Assembly: GCA_900550315.1 (NCBI GenBank)
Contig: URRK01000042.1
Coordinates: 1 to 10,794 of the forward strand
Source of the DNA: an uncultured Oscillospiraceae bacterium
GTDB taxonomy: Bacteria > Bacillota > Clostridia > Oscillospirales > Acutalibacteraceae
Direction: 5' to 3'
DNA: 10,794 nt
Part shown: positions 1 to 5,766 of the stretch, in pieces
How positions within the stretch are numbered: position 1 is the first letter of the stretch
Layout of the letters: each line of letters opens with the position of its first letter
Notes under the pieces: generated by a model
The model's input: only the letters and a program-made list of their open reading frames with translations
Database searches by the model: none
What the model was told of the DNA's origin: nothing
Translations under genes and position numbers: made by a program

Positions 1-65
1 TGTTATTTCTATTTTATACCATCTCGGAGGTTTACACAATATCTTAAGAAGTCTCCCTCTCAATA

Positions 66-623
66 CTATTCTTCTAAAAAACCGATTTCGGTCATTATAC
101 TGGATAATTTTTTCATCTGTTCTTCATTACCCGAACATTTTTCAAGTGCTGCAAGAGCCTTATCCTTTAAAGGCTTCTTATTGGTTAAATCATCGTACAT
201 TTTACTGTAAAGTTCCAAAAGCTTTTGTAAACTTTCTTCTCGGTGATGAAAAACTTCGGTTAGTGCCGCAATTTTTTTGATAGCGACTTCCTCATGAACT
301 GTGGTGTTTTCCTCTCCAGTACGGTCACTGTCTCCAACGCAGCCTATGTTATTGATTGTGTTTTTTAAATCCAATAACTGACTCTGCACTTTTTCTATCT
401 GCTTTAAAACATAATCAATCGAAAAATTTTCTGTATTCTTATTATCTAGCATATCGTTATCCTCCGATTTCATATTCGGCGGGCGCAACAAGCATATTTT
501 GTTTTCTTCTATATAATGCGCCCTGCCGTTCTTAACAAGAACTTTCGCCCTTTTAGGGTAGGTCGCTTTGTATTCATTCCCTTTTTCATCTACCACAATA
601 ATGTTTTTTTCTATGGGTATCAT
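66..623 (-). CDS. Small RRXRR-motif-like protein with helical/coiled-coil tail, function unknown
   Basis: 185 residues. Residues 9-48 form a compact module (VVDEKGNEY, then YPKRAKVLVKNGRA, then a short strand NKICLL). Its pattern resembles the RRXRR domain at the N-terminus of IscB-like and related HNH nucleases: a strand, a P-x-R-A-x-x-L-x-x-G-R-A helix, and a final strand. No HNH or RuvC part follows. The rest (about 66-95 and 115-175) is Lys/Glu/Leu-rich and looks helical, probably coiled coil, with no membrane segment or signal peptide, so a cytoplasmic protein is likely. I associate short proteins with this N-terminus with Clostridia; no function is known to me. The start is odd: AGGGG lies directly against the ATG with no spacer, and no better in-frame start is visible. 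A TATAAT promoter lies about 60 bases upstream. It appears monocistronic and unrelated to the glycan operon. Confidence 0.82.
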   Translation of the reverse strand: MIPIEKNIIVVDEKGNEYKATYPKRAKVLVKNGRAHYIEENKICLLRPPNMKSEDNDMLDNKNTENFSIDYVLKQIEKVQSQLLDLKNTINNIGCVGDSDRTGEENTTVHEEVAIKKIAALTEVFHHREESLQKLLELYSKMYDDLTNKKPLKDKALAALEKCSGNEEQMKKLSSIMTEIGFLEE

Positions 624-684
624 CCCCTGCGTAAATAATGTAAAGCTGTTTTTTGTTATGGGTGCCGTCCCCGTTTACAGACAA

Positions 685-713
685 ATTATAACATATTCTT
701 TTGATTATAGCAA
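685..713 (-). promoter_or_regulatory. Candidate SigA promoter of the RRXRR-like gene
   Basis: Read on the minus strand, TTGCTA (713-708) is followed after 17 bases by a perfect TATAAT (690-685). Transcription would start near 678 and give a leader of about 55 bases before the ATG at 623. The -10 is exact and the -35 matches 4 of 6. This is pattern evidence only. Confidence 0.5.
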
Positions 714-780
714 TAATCAAATACCGATATTTAAAATATGATAAAAGATATTGTTAATCGGATAAAGTGCAGTCTGCCGT

Positions 781-893
781 TTTAAAGCCTTAATGGCGGA
801 TTTAAAGAAGGCTTACGCCGCCGTAGACGAAGAAACGGCGCTTTACGAATTAGAGCAGTTTGCAGCCAAATGGGACTCGAAATATCCTAAGGT
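781..893 (+). pseudogene. IS256-family (mutator-type) transposase remnant
   Basis: Frame 1 encodes FKALMADLKKAYAA, then an acidic ALYELEQFAAKWDSKYPKV stretch. From family knowledge this matches the conserved core of IS256-type transposases, where a K-x-F-x-x-DLK-x-x-Y helix is followed by E-x-A-x-x-x-L-x-x-F-x-x-KW-x-x-KYP. It covers only about 37 residues of a protein that is usually near 400. The reading frame has a stop at 763-765 on the left. After the YPKV(I) segment it loses similarity and meets a stop at 931-933. The fragment has no start context or ribosome site, so it is a dead scar. It marks past insertion and deletion next to the palindromic element at 921-1012. Confidence 0.72.
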
Positions 894-920
894 TATTCTT
901 CAAATTATGTGTGAAGCCCA

Positions 921-1012
921 AAATACGGTATAAAAGGCAAAAAAACTCATGGCATACAAGCAGATTTTCGCCTTTTACGCCAGTCAACATTTTGCTTTTT
1001 TATACCGTATTT
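921..1012. repeat. 92-bp palindromic element with 15-bp perfect terminal inverted repeats (MITE-like or bidirectional hairpin)
   Basis: AAATACGGTATAAAA at 921-935 is repeated exactly inverted at 998-1012. With two mismatches the arms extend through GGCAAAA (936-942) and TTTTGC (990-995). A competing inner pair, AAAAGGC (932-938) with GCCTTTT (970-976), would form a shorter hairpin. The element begins just after the transposase scar and ends 11 bases before the regulator's stop codon at 1024. It could be a small non-autonomous mobile element or a structured 3' end that ends or stabilises the regulator transcript. The outer stem is AT-rich and lacks the GC stem plus U-tract of a strong intrinsic terminator. 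Confidence 0.6.
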
Positions 1013-1023
1013 GGTTTTGAAGT

Positions 1024-1896
1024 CTATTTATTAGGAATTTCGTTATATTTTTTTCTATATTCGGTTGGGCTCATAGTGGTTCTTTGCTTAAATGCTCTGC
1101 TAAAATAATACGGATTACAAAAGCCAACGGCCGAGGAAATACTTTGCACACTTAGGGTGGTTTCAAGCAGCAGCTGTATGGCTCTATCAATTTGGCAGCG
1201 CAAAACCAATTGTTGCGGCGTTATGCCGAAATTTTGCTTAAACTTTCTAATAAAATACAGCTCGCTTAGCCCGCATTGGTCAGCGTAAACCTTTATGTGG
1301 TTATTTTGCGCGTAGGTTTGGCAAATAAAATCGTAAATAAAGTCCATATAATGTGGTTTGTAAAGTGCGTGGCAATTTGTTTGCTTGTGATGATAAATCG
1401 CTTTAGAAATATCGGTAAACAAAATTTGTAGCAGCGCAGCGCAAACATCATCGAAAAACTCATCTTTAATTTCAACCAATAATCGCTGTACGGTTGCCTC
1501 AAAACGCGGAAGTTCTTTTGGCAAATGAATAAGCTGCCGATTAATACGGTACTTTGTTAAGTATTCCTCTACCTTTCCGCCGGAAAAATGAATCCAAAAA
1601 GTATTTGTTTTCAGGTTGGCTGGATAAATGTGATCTTGTAAATTACCGGGTTTTAACAAAACAATGTTGTTTTTTTCAACCCTTTCTCTTTTTCCGTTTA
1701 ATAAAAAGTCGCCGTAGCCTTCTTTAATATAAATCATTAAGTAGTCGGAACGCGGCTGTGGGCGCTTAAAATGGAAAACCGTGTCGATTAAAATGCAATC
1801 TTCCCCGCAGGCGTTTACCCAAAGCGGGCGGTCGGCAACCCGTAAATCAGTTTCCGCAACACTGCCGTTTAAACATTTTTGCCTTAAAACCAGCAT
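1024..1896 (-). CDS. AraC/XylS-family transcriptional regulator, likely controlling the divergent glycan operon
   Basis: 290 residues from the preferred start. Residues about 35-110 form an AraC-type cupin sensing domain (FHFKRPQPRSDY, the IYIKEGYGDFLLNGK strands, the NNIVLLKPG turn). Residues about 180-285 form the two-helix-turn-helix DNA-binding domain: first HTH near 201-223 (YADQCGLSELYFIRKFKQNFG), second near 249-272, carrying the family signature GFCNPYYFSRAFKQ followed by SPTEYRKK. There is no signal or membrane segment, so it is a cytoplasmic one-component sensor. The ATG at 1896 is chosen because AGGGGTG lies 8 bases upstream. An in-frame ATG at 1956 would add 20 residues outside the family's usual N-terminus and has no ribosome site. 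The gene points away from the hydrolase operon, the usual place for a local activator in sugar-utilisation loci. Its promoter at 1981-2009 shares the intergenic region with repeats that could be its own sites. The ligand is unknown, probably a sugar. Confidence 0.93.
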   Translation of the reverse strand: MLVLRQKCLNGSVAETDLRVADRPLWVNACGEDCILIDTVFHFKRPQPRSDYLMIYIKEGYGDFLLNGKRERVEKNNIVLLKPGNLQDHIYPANLKTNTFWIHFSGGKVEEYLTKYRINRQLIHLPKELPRFEATVQRLLVEIKDEFFDDVCAALLQILFTDISKAIYHHKQTNCHALYKPHYMDFIYDFICQTYAQNNHIKVYADQCGLSELYFIRKFKQNFGITPQQLVLRCQIDRAIQLLLETTLSVQSISSAVGFCNPYYFSRAFKQRTTMSPTEYRKKYNEIPNK

Positions 1897-1904
1897 TTTA
1901 ATTT

Positions 1905-1911
1905 CACCCCT
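1905..1911 (-). promoter_or_regulatory. Ribosome binding site deciding the regulator's start
   Basis: AGGGGTG on the minus strand lies 8 bases before ATG 1896. No comparable site precedes the upstream in-frame ATG at 1956. This favours the 290-residue form. Confidence 0.65.
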
Positions 1912-1980
1912 AGTCTTTATGTTAAGTTGTTTGTTTTGTGCAAGTAAAAAAATCAACTTTTTAACACGAAACTTTATTTC

Positions 1981-2009
1981 ATGATAACATGACGTTAATT
2001 ATTTGTCAA
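1981..2009 (-). promoter_or_regulatory. SigA promoter of the AraC-type regulator
   Basis: On the minus strand a perfect TTGACA (2009-2004) is followed after exactly 17 bases by TATCAT (1986-1981), 5 of 6 to consensus. Transcription would start near 1974, giving a leader of about 78 bases to the ATG at 1896. It is the best promoter match in the window. A TTTACA repeat (2011-2016) abuts the -35, so a bound regulator could control its own gene. Confidence 0.68.
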
Positions 2010-2010
2010 G

Positions 2011-2037
2011 TTTACATAAAAATAACTTAAATTTACA
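2011..2037 (+). promoter_or_regulatory. Candidate AraC-type operator: two TTTACA half-sites 21 bp apart
   Basis: TTTACA occurs at 2011-2016 and 2032-2037, each preceded and followed by A-rich sequence. The 21-bp step equals two helical turns, the spacing known for AraC-family direct-repeat half-sites. The pair lies between the two divergent promoters, right next to the regulator's -35. The motif is short and AT-rich, so chance is possible. Confidence 0.35.
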
Positions 2038-2107
2038 ACAATTTCAATAATTTGTGGAAACAAACGGCAGAAAGCTTATTTTGTGTATGTGCTATTATCT
2101 TTGTGCA

Positions 2108-2136
2108 TTTACATTGTGACTTTTTAAGAGTAAAAT
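2108..2136 (+). promoter_or_regulatory. SigA promoter of the glycan operon
   Basis: TTTACA (2108-2113, 5 of 6 to TTGACA) is followed after 17 bases by TAAAAT (2131-2136, 5 of 6 to TATAAT). The start would be near 2143, giving a short leader of about 35 bases to the first gene. No other promoter or terminator is visible in the gaps of the operon, so this one probably drives all four genes. Confidence 0.58.
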
Positions 2137-2150
2137 ACAAGTAAAATACA
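2129..2150 (+). repeat. Perfect tandem 11-bp direct repeat over the -10 and transcription start
   Basis: AGTAAAATACA occurs twice head to tail (2129-2139 and 2140-2150). The first copy contains the proposed -10 and the second covers the proposed start site. It could be a repressor or regulator site, since one repeat is one helical turn, or a simple duplication. Confidence 0.55.
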
Positions 2151-2167
2151 CTTGAGATTAGGTAGAT

Positions 2168-2173
2168 GAGGTG
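2168..2173 (+). promoter_or_regulatory. Ribosome binding site deciding the first hydrolase start
   Basis: GAGGTG lies 4 bases before ATG 2178 and overlaps the codons that follow the alternative ATG at 2166. That upstream ATG has only a weak site, so 2178 is preferred. Confidence 0.55.
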
Positions 2174-2177
2174 TTTT

Positions 2178-4037
2178 ATGAATTTTTTACATATTAAAAA
2201 CAGTGTACCAAAACAAACAGATTTTTGGGGGAACGGCGCTATTTACCACTGCTTTGCGGAGGAACCTGATGAGGATGGACGGCAGTATTCGGCAGATTTG
2301 GCCGAATTAGAAGCCGACAGGGCGGCAGCCCTTGGCCTAAAGGTTGTACGCAGCTTTTACAGCTGGTACGCTTACGAGCCGGAAACCGGCAACTGGAATT
2401 GGGAAAATGACCGTATGCAGGGGTTATATAAATGGCTGAAACGAATGAAGGACCGAGGCATTTCAGTTTTGCTGAATGTTGGTTGGTGCACTTATCATGA
2501 TGTTTTTGCAACCTCGTGGAACGGGAAAAGCCCGTTTGCTGTGGCCGGTAACTGGCCAAAAAGCTGCGAGAATTACGGAGATTGGGTTAGCGAGAATGTG
2601 CACCAGCTTATTGAGCTAAGGGGATTTGATAACATTAAGGCGTTTGTGCTTTTTACCGAGCCACAACGCCTTAGCGGTTGCGAACAGGAGCAAATTTACC
2701 GTTATTGGTTAGATTGCGTAAAAGCCGCTCATAACGCCCTTGTAAGGGACGGCCGCCGAAACAAAATTATGCTTATGGGCCCGAACGAGGGCGGTACCCC
2801 GGTTTCAGATATGGTTGGTTGGGCAAGCAAAAATGGTGTTGAAAAATATATTGATATTTTTTCCAGCCACGAATACCAGCATTTTCAAAACATTCCGCAA
2901 AAATATGTTCAGTCCGGCCTTACGGCGGCGTGCGGCTATGTTGCCGGTTCGCGTATTTTTCAAGATTTACAGCTGCCGGTTGGATCCTACTGTGCCAAGA
3001 TGACCCTGTTGCAGGAAAAAACGCAGGATATTTCGAGTGGAAAAATTTATTTTGGCCTGTTTGCTAAGGAATACAATAACATTATTACCAACGAAGGGCA
3101 TCCGGCCCCGGCGGCCGTGCCGGGGAGCGTTTGCACACTTGATCAAAGGGAGCTTACCGCTTGCTACAAAACGGTTGACTTTTGCTTTACCGTGCCACAA
3201 CAAACAAACGGCAAATTTGGCGTTTTTTTTGATGTTAAAAACCCGGGTGTGTTGATGGTTGAAAGCCTGCATTTAATAAACCTAAAAACCGGGCAGGAGC
3301 AATTGGAAAACCCTTGCTTTGGGGCGGATGATTTAGACCCGTACCGCGGTTGGGAAAACGTTTGGTGTTCCGGTACAACCGATTCTTATTACGATTTTTA
3401 CCGCTGGGCGCGAAACGGCTTGCGTTATGTGCCAAAGGGGAAAAAATATTGCTTTGATGAATACAATGTGATTTTTAGTTGCGATAATTCCAGAAAAGAG
3501 CATGGAGCTGAGATTATAACTGCCGCTGTTGCTTTAATGAACGCCGGGGTAAATTGTTCGTTACTTTGGACGGCTTTTGACCAGCAGTGGCCGAATAACC
3601 ACACCTATAACGCTGATGCTTTTGTAAATGGCGATCACCGCTGCGGGTTAATGCCGCTTTTAACAAGAACAAAGGTGCCGCACCTTGCTTACTACGCCTT
3701 TGGGCTGTTAAGCAGGTTTACCGGCGGTCTTGGCAGCACCGTGTTTGAGGGGTTTGGCAAAAACAACCTGCATACCGTTATGAATGTGCAAAATAACGGC
3801 ACGGCAACAGTGGTAGTGGTAAATTGTAAAGAAACGGCCGAGGAATTTGAAATCAGCTTTGAAAAAGAATTGCAGCAATCCTTTTACCGCTATTCATTTG
3901 ACCCTAAGTTGGTGCAGCCAACGCAAGAGGCGGAATTATTAGCACCGGATGATAAAATGATTTTTGTGCAAAAGGTGTTACAGGATAAAATAGCGCCATA
4001 CGCCGTAACGGTTTACACCACGGCTGAAAAACAGTAA
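2178..4037 (+). CDS. Glycoside hydrolase, clan GH-A-like TIM barrel with inserted beta-sandwich domain; no export signal
   Basis: 619 residues from ATG 2178; ATG 2166 would add four. Residues about 15-240 and 402-520 make a TIM barrel. The probable acid/base is E161 in FTEP at the end of strand 4, and the probable nucleophile is E428 in CFDEYN at the end of strand 7. A conserved His (H231, IFSSHEY) follows strand 6, and LWTAFDQQWPNN near W464 fits strand 8. A small beta domain (about 530-619) closes the protein, as in GH39/GH30/GH51-like enzymes; the exact family is not recognised. The next gene encodes a paralog sharing AIYHC, NYGxW, FTEP, GPN, YIDIFSxH, DE(Y/F)N and DQQWPxN. Compared with it, about 150 residues (roughly 245-400) are inserted between strands 6 and 7. 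There is no signal peptide and about 17 cysteines, which fits the cytoplasm. It is the first gene of the operon, and the product probably acts on imported oligosaccharides. Substrate unknown. Confidence 0.85.
   Translation: MNFLHIKNSVPKQTDFWGNGAIYHCFAEEPDEDGRQYSADLAELEADRAAALGLKVVRSFYSWYAYEPETGNWNWENDRMQGLYKWLKRMKDRGISVLLNVGWCTYHDVFATSWNGKSPFAVAGNWPKSCENYGDWVSENVHQLIELRGFDNIKAFVLFTEPQRLSGCEQEQIYRYWLDCVKAAHNALVRDGRRNKIMLMGPNEGGTPVSDMVGWASKNGVEKYIDIFSSHEYQHFQNIPQKYVQSGLTAACGYVAGSRIFQDLQLPVGSYCAKMTLLQEKTQDISSGKIYFGLFAKEYNNIITNEGHPAPAAVPGSVCTLDQRELTACYKTVDFCFTVPQQTNGKFGVFFDVKNPGVLMVESLHLINLKTGQEQLENPCFGADDLDPYRGWENVWCSGTTDSYYDFYRWARNGLRYVPKGKKYCFDEYNVIFSCDNSRKEHGAEIITAAVALMNAGVNCSLLWTAFDQQWPNNHTYNADAFVNGDHRCGLMPLLTRTKVPHLAYYAFGLLSRFTGGLGSTVFEGFGKNNLHTVMNVQNNGTATVVVVNCKETAEEFEISFEKELQQSFYRYSFDPKLVQPTQEAELLAPDDKMIFVQKVLQDKIAPYAVTVYTTAEKQ
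2910..3380 (+). other. Inserted CBM-like beta-sandwich domain inside the first hydrolase
   Basis: This encodes residues about 245-400. The region is absent from the paralog, where the flanking parts (SGHYY and the helix before the DEFN strand) follow each other closely. The insert reads as alternating strands: a sandwich-like core (CAKMTLLQEK, GKIYFGLFAK, KTVDFCFTVPQQ, GKFGVFFDVK) and then VESLHLINLKTGQEQLENPCF. That last segment resembles the end of CBM4/9-like modules. It probably shapes or extends the active-site cleft. The fold is inferred. Confidence 0.55.
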
Positions 4038-4058
4038 AAACAGAAAGGGGGAAAATTA

Positions 4059-5750
4059 ATGAAACGAATTTATAAGCTTTTTTCTTTATTGTTAGCTTTG
4101 ACCATTTGCTTTTCGCTTTTGGGTTGTTCTGCAAAAAACAAAACAGCTAAAAAGAAAACAAAAAAGAATAACAGCAGCAGTCATTCTGATTTTTCAAGCG
4201 AGGTAGAAAGCTCTGATTTTTCAAGCGAAATAATTGACGAGGAACCGGTTGAGGAGGACTGGGACGATTCGGAGGACCCGGAAGAACCGATTGATGATGA
4301 AACGGTAGAAAATGATGTTACGGTTCAAAACAGCGCGGCTCCGGTTATAAAAAATTTTATGGGCTTGAACGCCATTTACCATTGCTACACCTATTTGCCG
4401 GATAAATTTAACCGCAACTATTCCGAAAAGGAAGCCGATTTAGAGTTTAAAAGAATTGCACAAATGGGTATGCAGACCGTGCGGACTTACTATAGTCCAA
4501 GCTACTCTTATAATAAGCAAACCAACCGCTTTCAATGGGATTCAACCGAAATGAAGGCTGTTTACAAGTGGATGCACAAAATGCAGCAGTGCAATTTAGA
4601 TATTTCTTTAAACGCCGCATGGACCTATCACCAAATTTACGAAAAAAACCATTGGGCGCCCTTAACCGGTTTGTATGTGGAGAGCGATGACAATAAAACT
4701 GCTGAGAATTACGGGAACTGGATGGTAGATTCGTTAAAAGCTATGAAGGCAAACGGCTGTAACAATGTAAAATACCTGATCATGTTTACCGAACCCAACA
4801 AATTTACCGACTGGCAAGCCAGCACCGACAAAAGCATTACAGAGGTGAGTGATCCGGCATTTGAAGGGTGGCTGCTTTTTACCAAAACCTTAGATTCCGC
4901 CTTAAAAAAAGCAGGATTACGCAGCCAATACAAAATGGTAGGTCCAAACGATTACGGCTCTTTGCAAACAAAGGAGGGCACTCAAATTCCGCCAATGTTT
5001 TACCAGGCTGTAACCCGCGCAAACGATTATATAGATATATTCTCGGGGCACTATTATTTATTTATTAACAATGTAACGGACGATACGGTTGCAGATGTGG
5101 CAGATATGTATTGGAAAGACCGAATCAATTTGGTAAAAGCAAAAACCGGTAAGCCGTTTTGGATTGATGAGTTTAACCTTAATGTGGCGAATAAGGCGGC
5201 GGAAACCCTCGGCAGCTACAAAGAGCTTCCATTGCAGCTGGGAGTTGCTTTAGCATACGGTATGAACCATGGAATACAAAATCTAATGCTGTGGACGGTG
5301 GCCGATCAGCAATGGCCGGATAATACTACGTATGATAATGCTGGCTTTGTGAACGGCGTGCAGCGGCACGGCGTACTGCCCAGCTTGTTTGAAAGCTCGT
5401 TGCCGCGTGTTTCTTACTACGGAACCGCGTTGCTTACCAAATATTTTGGTAACGGAAGCGTCTTTGAAACGGTTAGCGATTATCATGCCTCCTGCGAACA
5501 AAACAAAAACGGGAATTACAGTATTTTGGTTGTAAACAGCGAGGTAAGCTCTATGAGAGTAAATTTAAACTTTGAAAAAAGCACCGGCAAAAAGGTTTAT
5601 TACCGGCACTGCTATAATGAAGCTAAACAGGTTACTACCTTTGACGCTAAGCTGATTGGAATTGACAAGGCAATTCAAGCAAACGGCAGCGGCTTTACCG
5701 ATGTAATACCGCCGCGCAGTGTGGTGATTTATACCACCGAAAAATATTAA
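4059..5750 (+). CDS. Surface lipoprotein glycoside hydrolase, clan GH-A-like, paralog of the upstream enzyme
   Basis: 563 residues. The signal (KR, then a hydrophobic run) ends in the lipobox LLGC, so C23 is probably lipidated after signal peptidase II cleavage and the enzyme sits outside the membrane. Residues 24-99 are a disordered linker: Lys/Asn-rich (24-38), Ser-rich with a repeated SDFSSE (39-57), then strongly acidic (57-86). The catalytic part begins near 100 (FMGLNAIYHCY). Probable acid/base is E245 in MFTEPN and nucleophile E371 in WIDEFN, 126 residues apart against 267 in the upstream paralog. A conserved SGHYY follows strand 6, LWTVADQQWPDN (W412) marks strand 8, and a C-terminal beta domain ends in VVIYTTEKY. 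AAAGGGGG stands 9 bases before the ATG, and the gap to the upstream gene is 21 bp. It probably makes the first cut in the glycan outside the cell. The family number and substrate are not recognised. Confidence 0.88.
   Translation: MKRIYKLFSLLLALTICFSLLGCSAKNKTAKKKTKKNNSSSHSDFSSEVESSDFSSEIIDEEPVEEDWDDSEDPEEPIDDETVENDVTVQNSAAPVIKNFMGLNAIYHCYTYLPDKFNRNYSEKEADLEFKRIAQMGMQTVRTYYSPSYSYNKQTNRFQWDSTEMKAVYKWMHKMQQCNLDISLNAAWTYHQIYEKNHWAPLTGLYVESDDNKTAENYGNWMVDSLKAMKANGCNNVKYLIMFTEPNKFTDWQASTDKSITEVSDPAFEGWLLFTKTLDSALKKAGLRSQYKMVGPNDYGSLQTKEGTQIPPMFYQAVTRANDYIDIFSGHYYLFINNVTDDTVADVADMYWKDRINLVKAKTGKPFWIDEFNLNVANKAAETLGSYKELPLQLGVALAYGMNHGIQNLMLWTVADQQWPDNTTYDNAGFVNGVQRHGVLPSLFESSLPRVSYYGTALLTKYFGNGSVFETVSDYHASCEQNKNGNYSILVVNSEVSSMRVNLNFEKSTGKKVYYRHCYNEAKQVTTFDAKLIGIDKAIQANGSGFTDVIPPRSVVIYTTEKY
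4185..4228 (+). repeat. 27-bp-period direct repeat in the lipoprotein linker
   Basis: TCTGATTTTTCAAGCGA occurs exactly at 4185-4201 and 4212-4228 in the same frame. It encodes SDFSSE twice with a nine-residue period. The linker appears to have grown by a small in-frame duplication. Confidence 0.7.
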
Positions 5751-5766
5751 GGGGAGGAATATTTTA

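Larger units (their letters stand above)
624..1023. other. 400-bp non-coding stretch: promoter, transposase scar, palindrome
   Basis: No intact gene is supported here. From left to right it holds the leader and promoter of the minus-strand gene (624-713), an AT-rich spacer (714-780), the transposase scar (781-893) and the palindromic element (921-1012). An 82-codon plus-strand frame at 860-1108 crosses the palindrome and runs into the regulator's 3' end. It has no ribosome site or recognisable content and is not called. Confidence 0.6.

Noticed and set aside
1..65. Possible terminator after the first gene
   Set aside because: GGAG and CTCC near 26-56 could pair weakly, but there is no stable stem followed by a U-tract.
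860..1108. Plus-strand open frame of 82 codons
   Set aside because: It starts inside the transposase scar, crosses the palindrome and overlaps the regulator's 3' end. It has no ribosome site and no recognisable content.
1024..1956. Longer 310-residue form of the regulator
   Set aside because: The upstream ATG at 1956 has no ribosome site. ATG 1896 has AGGGGTG at good spacing and gives the usual family length.
2051..2070. Possible catabolite-responsive (cre) site around TGGAAAC
   Set aside because: Only the left half fits; the central CG and the right half do not match the consensus.
2239..2559. Minus-strand open frame of 106 codons inside the first hydrolase
   Set aside because: It is a shadow of a well-supported coding region, with no ribosome site or recognisable domain.
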